Positions 36,558 to 45,695 are shown, numbered from the stretch's first letter. The stretch is 64,000 nt of DNA from Chitinophagaceae bacterium (GCA_020403455.1 JADBXP010000005.1:1-64000), one strand, 5' to 3'. Numbers and translations: made by a program. Notes: generated by a model from the letters alone, not told the origin.

Positions 36558-37340
36558 TCAACCGGCATTGCCACTCTTCTTCAGAAGGGTTCTGTTGAGT
36601 ATTTCGGTCAGTTTCTGCTTGGTATTCATGGCAAAATCCCCTTTCATCATCCAGTCATAATATTGTGGTTCTTCTCTGAGTACCTTTTCAACAGGTTTCC
36701 CTTTGTGTTTGCCAAAATTGAAGATTTCTACTCCATTATCTTTTATAAAGCGACGGGCAAAGTCCACGAAATCATCTTCTCCGGCGAATTTCGAAATACT
36801 CTCTACTGTATTTCCCATTTGTGGGTAGCGCATAACCTGGGCATCCAGAATTTCATAGGTGGCCATAGCATCTGCTTCAGCACTATGGGCACCTTCCAGA
36901 TTTTTCATGCAATAGAACTTGTAGGCTGCTGAAAGCGTTCTTTCTTCCATTTTGTGAAAGATTTTCTGCGCATCTACAAATTTTCTGTTGTCTATGGGAA
37001 ATTCTATTCCTGCCCGTAGGAATTCTTCCATCAGCATAGGAATGTCAAATCGGTTGCTGTTGTACCCACCGATGTCGCAATTGTCTAGAAACTGTTTACA
37101 CTCATTGGCTACCTGCTTGAATGTTGGAGCATCTTTCACCATTTCATTGGTGATACCATGTACTGCAGAAGCTGATTCAGGTATGGGAATGCCGGGTTGT
37201 ATCAGTTTTCTTTTTACCTGTCGTGACCCATCGGTCATGATTTTGATGATTGCAATTTCAACAATCCGGTCCTGTGTTATGCTTACACCGGTTGTTTCCA
37301 GGTCAATGAATGCTAGGGGGCGGATTAGTGACAGGTTCAT
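36558..37340 (-). CDS. DnaQ-like 3'-5' exonuclease with ExoX-type C-terminal domain
   Basis: This 260-residue DEDDh exonuclease has Exo I FIDLETTG, Exo II GGYNSNRFDIPML and Exo III HSAEADAMAT. The C-terminal part carries FGKHKGKPVEKVL and YYDWMMKGDF, the small domain found after exonuclease X-type enzymes. I start it at 37340 (MNLSLIRPLAFID), giving a ten-base gap after mpl; the open frame extends 60 bases into mpl without family support. It probably acts in DNA repair or proofreading; which pathway is unknown. Confidence 0.92.
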   Translation of the reverse strand: MNLSLIRPLAFIDLETTGVSITQDRIVEIAIIKIMTDGSRQVKRKLIQPGIPIPESASAVHGITNEMVKDAPTFKQVANECKQFLDNCDIGGYNSNRFDIPMLMEEFLRAGIEFPIDNRKFVDAQKIFHKMEERTLSAAYKFYCMKNLEGAHSAEADAMATYEILDAQVMRYPQMGNTVESISKFAGEDDFVDFARRFIKDNGVEIFNFGKHKGKPVEKVLREEPQYYDWMMKGDFAMNTKQKLTEILNRTLLKKSGNAG

Positions 37341-37350
37341 GGTAGGGACT

Positions 37351-38712
37351 TTACTGCGATGTGATTGTTTGTGCAAATGTAAGCATATTGGCACCATCAA
37401 AAGTACCGCTGCTCATGAGTAAAAGAATGGAGTGTTGATAATCTTGTTGTGCGAGCCATTGCATCAAAGAATTTTGATCATGAAGTATGGTCAATCGTTC
37501 ATTACCGAATTCGGCTTTTACAATGGAGGGGTCTAGTGGAGGAAGTTTCTTATGTTGGAGTGCATGATGGGTATAAAAAACGACCGGTTGGTCTGCAGCG
37601 TCTAAGCTTGCTTTGTATTCATGCAGAAACTTTTGGTTGAGACTACTGAATGTGTGCAATTCAAGAACTGCAATGAGGTTATGGTCTGGAAACTGCTGAC
37701 GAACGGCCTGCAGTGTTGCGATTACCTTGCTGGGGGCATGAGCAAAATCACGGTAGACCCGTGTATTTTTTCCTGCTGACAGTAATTCAAGTCTTTTAGC
37801 TGCACCTGTAAAAGTTTCCATCGATTGTAGAAATTCATCAGTAGAAATTCCTAACTGCTTTCCCACCAGCCTGGCTGCCTGAAGATTGAGTAAGTTGTGT
37901 TCGCCAAAAACAGAAAGATTTCCTTTTTTTTCTTCTATTTCAATTTTGGTAATACCGTCTTCAACTTCATATTTTGGAAGAGCATAGGGCAGATAGGTGA
38001 TATCACTACGATGTGATTTCTTCACCAGTTCTTCGAGTGTAGTGTCGGTCTGGTTATAAATCAAAATACCTCCCTTTTCAATTTTGTGTATGAAAATGAT
38101 GAACTGTTCCAGATAAATTTCAAATGTGGGAAATACATTGATATGGTCCCAGGCAATTCCGGTAATTACAGCTATGTGGGGATGAAGAAAATGGAATTTT
38201 GGCTTTTTGAGTATTGCGCTGGCAGGGTATTCATCTCCTTCACAAACGATCAGGGGGGCTTCGGTGAGCTGAACAGCTGTTGGAAAACCCTTGATAGCTG
38301 CCCCTACCAGATAATCAAATTTCATTTGCTGCTGTTGCAACAGGTGCATAATCATTGCAGTCGTGGTAGTTTTTCCATGACTGCCCCCAATAACTATCCT
38401 CTTTTTTTGTAAGCTTTCATGATATATATATTCCGGGAAGGAATATATCGGCAATCCGAGTTGAGTTGCTTTTATCAATTCAGGATTATCTTCCCGGGCA
38501 TGCATGCCCAGAATGATTCCATCCAATTCATTGGTAATCAATTCAGGATTCCAGCCTAGTTGGGATGGAAGCAGACCCTCTTTCTGCAGATTACTGCGAG
38601 CGGGATCAACAATTTCATCATCTGAACCGCTAATCTGGTAGCCTTTTCGGCTGAGAGCAATGGCCAGTTGGTGCATGACATTGCCGCCAATTGAAATAAA
38701 ATGCAGCTTCAT
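37351..38712 (-). CDS. mpl: UDP-N-acetylmuramate:L-alanyl-gamma-D-glutamyl-meso-diaminopimelate ligase
   Basis: Mpl joins recovered murein tripeptide to UDP-MurNAc in cell-wall recycling. The 453-residue protein is a Mur ligase: N-terminal Rossmann domain starting MKLHFISIGGNVMHQLA, ATP P-loop GSHGKTTT (110-117), central ITGIAWDHINVF and C-terminal domain with VYRDFAHAPSKV. The IGGNVMHQLA start distinguishes Mpl from MurC (GIGGxGMS). It heads a minus-strand run with the exonuclease and Dpm1-like genes. The NamZ-like enzyme and amidase elsewhere in the window also act on muropeptides. Confidence 0.94.
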   Translation of the reverse strand: MKLHFISIGGNVMHQLAIALSRKGYQISGSDDEIVDPARSNLQKEGLLPSQLGWNPELITNELDGIILGMHAREDNPELIKATQLGLPIYSFPEYIYHESLQKKRIVIGGSHGKTTTTAMIMHLLQQQQMKFDYLVGAAIKGFPTAVQLTEAPLIVCEGDEYPASAILKKPKFHFLHPHIAVITGIAWDHINVFPTFEIYLEQFIIFIHKIEKGGILIYNQTDTTLEELVKKSHRSDITYLPYALPKYEVEDGITKIEIEEKKGNLSVFGEHNLLNLQAARLVGKQLGISTDEFLQSMETFTGAAKRLELLSAGKNTRVYRDFAHAPSKVIATLQAVRQQFPDHNLIAVLELHTFSSLNQKFLHEYKASLDAADQPVVFYTHHALQHKKLPPLDPSIVKAEFGNERLTILHDQNSLMQWLAQQDYQHSILLLMSSGTFDGANMLTFAQTITSQ

Positions 38713-38785
38713 ACGTTGAATAAATACAGAATACTATTAACATTTTTTGAACAAAAGCCCCAGGCAGCTATTTCACTCATTCTTG

Positions 38786-38793
38786 TATCTTTG
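38786..38793 (+). promoter_or_regulatory. -7 box before the small lipoprotein and ytxJ
   Basis: TATCTTTG matches TAnnTTTG exactly, 43 bases before the ATG of the 41-residue lipoprotein gene and about 75 bases after the divergent mpl start. It supports transcription of the short gene. Confidence 0.55.
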
Positions 38794-38836
38794 AGTAGTG
38801 CAATATAATGCCAATTCGGTCATTTAACCGTATACT

Positions 38837-38962
38837 ATGAAAAACATATCCCTTATCCTGCTGATTATTCTGGTGGTAGGAATGGTATTTTCTTCCTGCG
38901 CTTCAACCCGCGGACGCGGATGCCCAACCACCAACCCGAATTATTTCAGACAGGGTGCCTGA
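38837..38962 (+). CDS. 41-residue lipoprotein, unknown function
   Basis: A short but convincing gene: ATG at 38837, stop at 38960-38962. The product begins MKNISLILLIILVVGMVF, continues with the lipobox FSSC (Cys21), and ends with a 20-residue mature tail containing RGRGCPTTNPNYFRQG. Only the tail, with one extra cysteine and a CPTTNPNYF motif, would remain after processing. An exact -7 box lies upstream and ytxJ begins 24 bases downstream, suggesting one transcript. I believe similar tiny lipoproteins occur in related bacteria, but I cannot verify this here. Confidence 0.7.
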   Translation: MKNISLILLIILVVGMVFSSCASTRGRGCPTTNPNYFRQGA

Positions 38963-38986
38963 TTCTCCCCTACTCCTCCTGCTACC

Positions 38987-39316
38987 ATGATTCATTGGAT
39001 TCCCCTACAGAGAATGGAACAACTGGAAGAATTGGTTGCCAATTCAGAAAAGCGTCCCCAAGTTATTTTTAAGCACAGTACCCGCTGCAGCATCAGTTCT
39101 ATGGTATTGGGCAGACTTGAAAGGGAGACTCCTCCTGAGGGTTGGGATTTTTATTTGCTGGATTTACTAGCCCATCGCACTATTTCAAGTGCCATCGCTG
39201 AAAATTTTCAGGTTCACCATGAATCTCCCCAGGTCATACTCATTAAAAATAATGAAGTTGTGATGGATGAGAGCCATATGGCTATCCAAATGGATGAATT
39301 GAAATCTTACGCCTGA
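38987..39316 (+). CDS. ytxJ: YtxJ-type bacillithiol-system monothiol redox protein
   Basis: This 109-residue thioredoxin-fold protein matches the YtxJ (DUF2847) family, a proposed monothiol bacilliredoxin. The single active cysteine is Cys34 in FKHSTRCSISSM, and the cis-proline region is SPQVILIKNNEVV. It suggests that this organism uses bacillithiol as a thiol buffer, although bsh genes are not in the window. It follows the 41-residue lipoprotein gene by 24 bases and precedes a Rossmann-fold gene by 19 bases. Confidence 0.88.
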   Translation: MIHWIPLQRMEQLEELVANSEKRPQVIFKHSTRCSISSMVLGRLERETPPEGWDFYLLDLLAHRTISSAIAENFQVHHESPQVILIKNNEVVMDESHMAIQMDELKSYA

Positions 39317-39335
39317 TTTTTTGTAACTTTTCAAC

Positions 39336-39977
39336 ATGAAAATAGTTGTTTTCGGCGCTGCCGGAATAATTGGTCGTCGACTGATTGACCAATTATTTTC
39401 TCAACACCATCAGGTTGTGGCGTATGACAGGAATATAGATCAATGGTTAGATAAGTCATTGGAACAAGATGAAATTGTTGTAGTCAAAGGTTATTTACTG
39501 GATCGAAAAGAGGTGGAGAAAGCCATCCGCGGTACCGATGTTGTTTTTTTTCTGGTATCCGGTGAAAAGGAAGCAGGAGATATTTCCCGCAGCGGCGGAA
39601 TACGGCAGGTCATAGCCGGAATGGTTGCAACAGGTGTTCAACGATTACTTGTTTTAGGGGATATATTGTTGTTGGAGGATAAGGAAGGTAAAATGATAGC
39701 CGATAGAGATGATTTTCCCGTAGAGCAATCATCTTATGCTGATGAATATAAAAAGATGTGGCAGCAAGTTCAAGCTTCCCCATTGCAATGGACTGTTGTT
39801 TGTCCGGTTCAATTGATTGACGGTCCCGAAGAAAAGGCTTACATCACTTTCCGGGAAATTGAGATAGAACAAAACTTTACCCCTACAACCAGTGGAGACC
39901 TTTGTCGGTTCATGATACGTGAAATGACGAATAATGAGTTCATCCATCAACGGGTTGGCATTGCTTCCTTATTATAA
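39336..39977 (+). CDS. NAD(P)-binding Rossmann-fold (NmrA/SDR-like) protein
   Basis: The 213-residue protein has the glycine-rich nucleotide loop FGAAGIIGRRLI at its N-terminus, an acidic end to strand 2 (AYDRN), and VVFFLVSGEKEAGD after strand 4. It resembles atypical short-chain dehydrogenases of the NmrA/BVR-B type, which act as NAD(P)H-dependent reductases or redox sensors. No YxxxK catalytic pair is clear (SSYADEYKKMW is the nearest). It is probably co-transcribed with ytxJ. A near-match -7 box (TAACTTTT, 39324-39331) lies four bases before the ATG. Confidence 0.82.
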   Translation: MKIVVFGAAGIIGRRLIDQLFSQHHQVVAYDRNIDQWLDKSLEQDEIVVVKGYLLDRKEVEKAIRGTDVVFFLVSGEKEAGDISRSGGIRQVIAGMVATGVQRLLVLGDILLLEDKEGKMIADRDDFPVEQSSYADEYKKMWQQVQASPLQWTVVCPVQLIDGPEEKAYITFREIEIEQNFTPTTSGDLCRFMIREMTNNEFIHQRVGIASLL

Positions 39978-40239
39978 TAGTCCCGTCATAATTGTTCATA
40001 GTTCTTTTTTAAAATATAAATTCCGGTAAATATTTTCTGGATACTGCTGATAATGTTGATTTATTTGATGAATTGAATGCGGTATTATTTCAATTATGTA
40101 TTGATTATCATATATATACGTTTTTATAAATTATAAAATGTGTATAACTGAAGTCCCTTTTTCCCCTCTTTTTTCTACTTTCGCACGCGTTCGAATTTCA
40201 TATTTGTTGAGACAGATATGTTTTTGTGCAAACTGATCA

Positions 40240-41442
40240 ATGAGACTATTTTATTTTTTCCTTTTTTTACCACTTCCGCTGTTGTCTCAGCAGGATAGTT
40301 TGCGCAAGATTCCGGCTGTACCCGTTGAGAAAAAATGGTACGAAAACATTGCCATACGTGGGTATGCACAATTTCGGTACAATCGTTTGTTTGAAACCAA
40401 TGAAAATCTTGGGTGTGAGTCATGTGACAGGTCATGGGGAAAAAACGGCGGTTTTTTCATCAGGCGTATGCGGGTTATTATTTTCGGCCAAATCAGTAAA
40501 AATGTTTACTTGTATGTTCAACCCGATTTCGCGAGCAGTCCGGCTACCGACCGGTTGCATTTTGGCCAATTGCGGGATGCTTACATTGACGTAGGTCTGG
40601 ACAAGGACAATGAATTCAGGTTTAGGATTGGACAAAGTAAAGTTCCCTATGGATTTGAGAATATGCAATCCAGTCAGAACCGGCTTCCGCTAGACAGAGC
40701 CGATGCATTGAACAGTGCAGTTTCTAATGAACGAGATCTAGGCGTATTTTTCTATTGGGCGCCCAAAAAAACAAGAGAACTTTTTGCTCGTCTTGTGCGG
40801 GACGGTTTGAAAGGTAGTGGAGATTATGGCGTTTTTGGTTTGGGTGTTTATAACGGACAAACTGCCAACAATCCAGAATTGAACAACGAGCCTCATATTA
40901 TTACCCGCTTCACCTACCCTTTTCAGGTCAATAAGCAGATTATTGAGCTGGGGATTCAGGCATATACGGGTAAATACGTGATTCCCAGAACAAATCTTAG
41001 TCCGGGAGTAAAAACCAATGCAGACTTGAATTACCTTGACCGACGGATTGCGGGTACATTTGTACTTTACCCTCAGCCATTTGGTATTCTGGCAGAGTAC
41101 ACTTTCGGCCGCGGGCCGGAATTCAATAAAATAACCGGTTCAATTGACGAAAGACCTCTTCAGGGTGGATATGCAACTCTGAATTATTTTATAAAGCTCA
41201 ACAAACAAATACTATTACCTTTTGCGAGGTATCAATATTATCGTGGAGGAAAAAAACATGAGCGGGATGCCCGAAGTCATCATGTCCGTGAATTGGAGTT
41301 GGGAGCTGAGTGGCAGTTGAATAAAAATTTTGAGTTGGTTATGAATTATACTTTCTCGAGAAGGCGGTTTGAAGATTTCCAACTTCCCACTAACTTTCAA
41401 GAAGGAAGTTTACTCAGAATACAGGCACAAGTTAATTTTTAA
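40240..41442 (+). CDS. Outer-membrane porin (phosphate-selective porin O/P family)
   Basis: The 400-residue protein has a signal peptide (MRLFYFFLFLPLPLLSQ), then alternating short amphipathic strands of a porin barrel ending in Phe (RIQAQVNF). The text IRGYAQFRYN, FFIRRMRVIIFGQISKNVYLYVQPDF and FRFRIGQSKVPYGFENMQSS fits the OprO/OprP-like porin family; family members take up phosphate or other anions, but specificity varies. A CESCDRSWG segment with two cysteines is unusual in a porin. The 260 bases upstream are AT-rich with a near-match box TACTTTCG at about 40176; I see no gene there. Confidence 0.87.
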   Translation: MRLFYFFLFLPLPLLSQQDSLRKIPAVPVEKKWYENIAIRGYAQFRYNRLFETNENLGCESCDRSWGKNGGFFIRRMRVIIFGQISKNVYLYVQPDFASSPATDRLHFGQLRDAYIDVGLDKDNEFRFRIGQSKVPYGFENMQSSQNRLPLDRADALNSAVSNERDLGVFFYWAPKKTRELFARLVRDGLKGSGDYGVFGLGVYNGQTANNPELNNEPHIITRFTYPFQVNKQIIELGIQAYTGKYVIPRTNLSPGVKTNADLNYLDRRIAGTFVLYPQPFGILAEYTFGRGPEFNKITGSIDERPLQGGYATLNYFIKLNKQILLPFARYQYYRGGKKHERDARSHHVRELELGAEWQLNKNFELVMNYTFSRRRFEDFQLPTNFQEGSLLRIQAQVNF

Positions 41443-41522
41443 AGAGAGATTGGGTCATTGCGGATGATTTTGCCGGGTGTTGAATAGAGAATTATTTCTT
41501 ACATTTATTTCAAATTGATGCT

Positions 41523-41879
41523 ATGGATATCCTATTTCTTCTGCGGCCGAATTTTACAGATTCCCTGCGGGATCAGGCGGGTAAACTCTATTACTGTCCG
41601 GACTGTGCATTGATAGAAGGTGTATTGAGTTATTATCCTCACTTACGACAACAAATAGATATTCGTTACATTGATTTTCCTCATCCTAGAAAAGAAATAG
41701 TTGACCTCGTCGGTGATTCACATCAGGGTTGTCCCAATCTGATCCTGGATACCGCTCATCATGATACGGTGGATGCATCACTTTATCTACAGTACGGTGG
41801 TCGTTTGTATACGACCGATCCCAAATTGGTTTTATCGTATTTCTCAGATTCTTTTGGAATTCCGATTGCCCATTTCTAA
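41523..41879 (+). CDS. DUF3088 family protein
   Basis: The 118-residue protein matches the DUF3088 pattern: MDILFLLRPNF at the start, a CPDC pair at residues 25-28 (YYCPDCALIEG), and HQGCPNLIL further on. The fold looks thioredoxin-like, with the CxxC in the expected redox position, so a disulfide or redox role is plausible but not shown. It stands alone with 25 bases to the next gene, a small membrane protein. Confidence 0.8.
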   Translation: MDILFLLRPNFTDSLRDQAGKLYYCPDCALIEGVLSYYPHLRQQIDIRYIDFPHPRKEIVDLVGDSHQGCPNLILDTAHHDTVDASLYLQYGGRLYTTDPKLVLSYFSDSFGIPIAHF

Positions 41880-41903
41880 CTATCAGCACATTCAATAGTA
41901 ATC

Positions 41904-42302
41904 ATGGAAAAATTTTATCGCTTAATACTCCTGATTACGGGCATGGTTCACATCCTTCCCTTCTCCTTTTTATTTTTTACAGAGCAGCTGCAAAAAAACT
42001 ATGGCGTAGATATGAGTGATGCCAACTTACAATTGCTACTCCGGCATCGTGCTGTTTTTTTTGGATTGATTGGTTTCGGATTGATCTTTTCCGCTATTAA
42101 AAAATCTTATTATGGCTGGGCATCGACAATCGGTTTAATCAGTATGGTGTCTTTTATAGTCCTTTTCTATCAGATTGAAGGAGTTAATCAGCGGCTTCGT
42201 TCAGTTATGTTGATCGATGTATATGTTTCTATTGCTTTACTTCTTTCGGCAGTTGTTTATCATTTTATCCATAACCAACAGAATACGGTTAAACGACTAT
42301 AA
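41904..42302 (+). CDS. Small four-helix membrane protein, unknown function
   Basis: This 132-residue protein has four hydrophobic segments (about 5-24, 50-66, 72-92 and 101-125). Conserved-looking residues include HILPFSFLFF in the first and LLLRHRAVFFGLIGFGLIF around the second. I recognise the LLLRHRAV pattern as one seen in small uncharacterised membrane proteins but cannot assign a function. It follows the DUF3088 gene by 24 bases. Confidence 0.75.
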   Translation: MEKFYRLILLITGMVHILPFSFLFFTEQLQKNYGVDMSDANLQLLLRHRAVFFGLIGFGLIFSAIKKSYYGWASTIGLISMVSFIVLFYQIEGVNQRLRSVMLIDVYVSIALLLSAVVYHFIHNQQNTVKRL

Positions 42303-42559
42303 TTATCCCCCTTTTTTCTGGAATGGGTTTTCTTTTTTTCAATTTCGCATTCAGCGTTATATCCAAAGTGGCTAGTTAACAAGCACATAGATCTTGGGCC
42401 AGCATGTGACCTTACCTTTAAATACCAATTGATATATCCTGCCTTTGATTTGAAATTCTCCTATCTTTTCAATCATCGTAAGCTTTCCCATTAATTGTTT
42501 ATTCTTGGGATTAAATGACTTCTCAATAAAGTTATTAGCTTTATGAAAAGAAGTTTTTT

Positions 42560-42898
42560 ATGCTATTGATTCCCTTTCAGCACATCGATTGGTCGGAGGT
42601 CCCTGCAGTTGAATTTCCGGGTGAGACTGGTATAGCCACCTGGCAAACATTACAATGGAAAGGGCTTCGGGTTCGAATTGTTGTGTATTCTCCTAATTAC
42701 CTTGCCGATCACTGGTGCCAGAAAGGTCATGTTGTTCATTGCCTCAAAGGTGAGTTTACAAGCGAATTGAGTAATGGTGAGCAAGTTAAATTAAAAGCAG
42801 GATGCAGTTATATAGTTTCCGACAATATGAGTTCACATCGATCGGTTTCAACAGACGGAGCAACTTTGCTGATTGTTGATGGAGAGTTTTTGCAATGA
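42560..42898 (+). CDS. DHCW-motif cupin-fold protein
   Basis: The 112-residue single-domain cupin contains ADHWCQKGHVVHCLKGEF, the motif after which the family is named, with two histidines likely to bind a metal. The second cupin motif region is LKAGCSYIVSDNMSSHRS. The enzymatic or binding role is unknown. The 257 bases upstream have no clear promoter and only a weak minus-strand 39-codon frame. Confidence 0.85.
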   Translation: MLLIPFQHIDWSEVPAVEFPGETGIATWQTLQWKGLRVRIVVYSPNYLADHWCQKGHVVHCLKGEFTSELSNGEQVKLKAGCSYIVSDNMSSHRSVSTDGATLLIVDGEFLQ

Positions 42899-42911
42899 AA
42901 ATTATTTTTCT

Positions 42912-43427
42912 TCAGCATTTTCTAGCCATTAGCCAATCTTCCTGCCAATCATTTCCCAAGAGAAAATTAGTTGTGCCAAAGGTATTGAATCCAAATGATC
43001 GATAAAATGAGATCGCTTTTGCGTTTTCTTTCCAAACTCCCAGCCACACCCATTTTAATTGTTTTCTGTTGGCATCCATGATCGCTTCCAGCATGAGTGA
43101 CTTTCCGACTCCCTTCCCCTGAAATTTTTCTAAGCAATAGATTCTGCTGATTTCCAGAGCTGGATCATTCAGTAGCAATGCATGAGCATGATACTTTAAA
43201 AATAAGTAACCCGCCGGTATGCCATCGACATAGGCCAATACGTGTCTGTTTCCAGGTATTCCAACTTCTTTGATAAGTGTATCAGTGGTAAATTGTTTTT
43301 GCAGGAAGAGCTGCATGTCTGCTTCCGTATTTACAGGCCCAAAAGTTTCCTGAAAGGTCTTGCGACTGATGTCGGCGATTAGTTCCGCCAAATCTAACCC
43401 TACATCTTTTAACTGAACCGAACTCAT
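42912..43427 (-). CDS. GNAT-family N-acetyltransferase
   Basis: The 171-residue protein is a GNAT-fold acetyltransferase. Motif A for acetyl-CoA is KFQGKGVGKSLMLEA, and the C-terminal LGVWKENAKAISFYRSFGF is a standard GNAT ending. The substrate is unknown; similarity to spermidine or ribosomal-protein acetyltransferases is possible. It overlaps the thiolase gene stop by four bases and is the last gene of a CvfB-like/thiolase/GNAT operon. Confidence 0.9.
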   Translation of the reverse strand: MSSVQLKDVGLDLAELIADISRKTFQETFGPVNTEADMQLFLQKQFTTDTLIKEVGIPGNRHVLAYVDGIPAGYLFLKYHAHALLLNDPALEISRIYCLEKFQGKGVGKSLMLEAIMDANRKQLKWVWLGVWKENAKAISFYRSFGFNTFGTTNFLLGNDWQEDWLMARKC

Positions 43428-44623
43428 TTGGTGGCAGCAGGATTTTCTAAGACCATGGCACTGCCTCCTCCTCCCCCATTACAAATACCGGCAGCACCAT
43501 ATCGTTGATTTTCCTGTTGTAACAAATGCACCAGGGTGACCAGTATTCTTGCTCCGCTGCAACCCAGTGGATGTCCTAAAGAAACAGCACCACCTCGCAC
43601 ATTCAATTGGTCAGATGAAAGCTGTAAAAGTTGCTGGTTGGCCAATGCAACCACTGAAAATGCTTCATTGATCTCAAAAAATGATATCTGATCTTGTGTC
43701 AGACCAGCTTTTTTCAGGGCAATCGGAATGGCCATTGCTGGTGTTGTAGTGAACCATTCCGGTGCTTGTTCAGCATCTGCATAGCCCCGAATAATTGCTA
43801 GCGGTTGAAGACCTAGTGAAGCTGCTTTTTCCGTACTCATTAAAACAAGGGCTGCTGCGCCATCGTTCATGGTTGAAGCATTGGCTGCTGTGATGGTACC
43901 TGCTTTATCAAATGCCGGCTTTAATTGTGGAATTTTATTAAAATCTACTTGAAATGGTTCTTCGTCTTTGTCCATAATGATGGGGTCACCCTTTTTGGAG
44001 GGTAATTCAACCGGCACTATTTCTGACTTGAAAAGTCCATCGTTGGTTGCCTGCTGGCTTCTTTTATAGCTTTCAATTGCATAGGCATCTTGAGCTGTCC
44101 TATCTATGCCATATTTGGCAGCACACAATTCTGCGGCATTGCCCATGGGATATTGATGATAAACATCTGTCAGTCCGTCAAATTGCAAACCATCCAACAA
44201 GCTGGTAGTTCCGTATTTGTTTCCCCAACGGGTTTGTGTGTGGTAATATGGAACATTGCTCATACTTTCCATGCCTCCGGCTACTACTATTTCAGCATCA
44301 CCCAACAGTATGCTCTGAACAGCCATGGAAACGGCTTTCATTCCGCTGGCACAAACTTTATTGACAGTTGTTGCACGAACATTGTCTGGAAGTCCGGCCC
44401 ATTTAGAAGATTGACGTGCCGGAGCCTGTCCCAACCCTGCCTGCAGAACAGAGCCCATGATAACTTCATCCACGAGTTCAGGTAGTATCCCGGCTCTTTC
44501 ACAAGCAGCCTTGATAACATGTGCTCCTAATCGTGTGGCAGAAAAACCGCGTAATTGCCCCCCAAAACTTCCTATAGGTGTTCTAACTGCGGCTACGATG
44601 CATACAGATGGTGATTGATTCAT
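43424..44623 (-). CDS. Acetyl-CoA C-acyltransferase (thiolase)
   Basis: Thiolases condense two acyl-CoAs or cleave 3-ketoacyl-CoA. This 399-residue protein has the nucleophile Cys91 in VCASGMKA, the HPLG histidine motif in LGHPLGCSG, NEAFSVVA, and the second catalytic cysteine in GICNGGGGGSA. The length and motifs suggest an acetoacetyl-CoA thiolase-type biosynthetic enzyme, but a degradative role cannot be excluded. It lies 18 bases after the CvfB-like gene and overlaps the acetyltransferase gene. Confidence 0.95.
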   Translation of the reverse strand: MNQSPSVCIVAAVRTPIGSFGGQLRGFSATRLGAHVIKAACERAGILPELVDEVIMGSVLQAGLGQAPARQSSKWAGLPDNVRATTVNKVCASGMKAVSMAVQSILLGDAEIVVAGGMESMSNVPYYHTQTRWGNKYGTTSLLDGLQFDGLTDVYHQYPMGNAAELCAAKYGIDRTAQDAYAIESYKRSQQATNDGLFKSEIVPVELPSKKGDPIIMDKDEEPFQVDFNKIPQLKPAFDKAGTITAANASTMNDGAAALVLMSTEKAASLGLQPLAIIRGYADAEQAPEWFTTTPAMAIPIALKKAGLTQDQISFFEINEAFSVVALANQQLLQLSSDQLNVRGGAVSLGHPLGCSGARILVTLVHLLQQENQRYGAAGICNGGGGGSAMVLENPAATK

Positions 44624-44641
44624 GGTTATATATTTTGTAGA

Positions 44642-45496
44642 TTATTCAACCGAATCCAGCAACTGAATACCGGTATCTGTAAATTGAATTTTTTTCTGCT
44701 TATAAAGATGACCAGTAGTCATTTTAAAGGTTTTTTTGCTCATGCCAAAAAACTCATAAATGGCTTCCGGTGCTGATTTATCATTATAAGGAAGGAAGCC
44801 TCGATTTTCTTCGAGTAATCTGATGATTTTGTCTGCTTCTCCCTCAACTTTCGCATAACCGGGCACACCCAGCGCAAGGTCAATTTTATTGTCAGGTCTT
44901 ATTTTCTTAATGTATCCCCTTAAATGATCTCCTTTTTCAATGGGTGTAAAAATATCGCTGGCATGCAAGATGCCTGTGTATTGATTGTTGATGATCATTA
45001 CCCATCCTAATTCAGATGTTCTGTAAGCAATCAGATCGACAACATCCATCTCTTTTAGTCCTATCGGTTCTTTGTTCAGTTGAGGCTCAATTTTTTCAGT
45101 CGCGGCCACCCTGCCGGTCATTTCATCGAGGTACAATTTTACCAGGTACTCTCCTCCTTTGCGCATTACTCCCAATTGTTGAGAAACGGGCACAAAAAGA
45201 TCTTTCATCAGTCCCCAATCTAAAAATGCACCCTGGTTGGTAACAGCAACCACTTTCATTAAGGCAATTTCACCTACAATAGCTTTCGGTTGCTGGGTTG
45301 TTGCAATGTGTCGATTATCGGAATCATGGTACACGAATACCTTTATTTCATCACCGATTTTTACTTGCCGGGGAGCAAGTCTGGTAGGCAATAATATTCC
45401 CTCTCCACCATCATCCAGATAAAAGCCAAAATCGGTGGAGCGTTTTACCTTTAAGAGATGGTATTGACCGGCAGATATATTCGATGTATTTTTCAT
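44642..45496 (-). CDS. S1-like RNA-binding protein (CvfB family)
   Basis: The 284-residue protein resembles CvfB: three S1-like OB domains followed by a winged-helix C-terminus (AIYEFFGMSKKTFKMTTGHLYKQKKI). The first domain has GFYLDDGGEGILLPTRLAP, a strong family feature. CvfB binds RNA and affects virulence gene expression in staphylococci; the role in this group is unclear. It heads the operon with the thiolase and GNAT genes, with a perfect -7 box upstream. Confidence 0.9.
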   Translation of the reverse strand: MKNTSNISAGQYHLLKVKRSTDFGFYLDDGGEGILLPTRLAPRQVKIGDEIKVFVYHDSDNRHIATTQQPKAIVGEIALMKVVAVTNQGAFLDWGLMKDLFVPVSQQLGVMRKGGEYLVKLYLDEMTGRVAATEKIEPQLNKEPIGLKEMDVVDLIAYRTSELGWVMIINNQYTGILHASDIFTPIEKGDHLRGYIKKIRPDNKIDLALGVPGYAKVEGEADKIIRLLEENRGFLPYNDKSAPEAIYEFFGMSKKTFKMTTGHLYKQKKIQFTDTGIQLLDSVE

Positions 45497-45504
45497 GCAG
45501 GATA

Positions 45505-45512
45505 CAAAGGTA
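45505..45512 (-). promoter_or_regulatory. -7 box of the CvfB-like/thiolase/GNAT operon
   Basis: On the minus strand TACCTTTG matches TAnnTTTG exactly and ends eight bases before the CvfB-like ATG, the same spacing as the identical tRNA-Arg box at 10455. A leader of only a few bases would result. Confidence 0.6.
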
Positions 45513-45695
45513 CAACAGTTCGGACGGTAAGAACAGCGAAAAAAGCAGGTAGTGTGATTATCTTTTGAACTTTTTTGAATTTGTTCACAATGGCCAATAA
45601 TAGCTGCTTTGATTCATCTGAATAGTTGATTTTGAATTAATTTGTAGTGCTGAACATTGTTGTATATCATATTACAATGCCATGAGTCAATAGGT

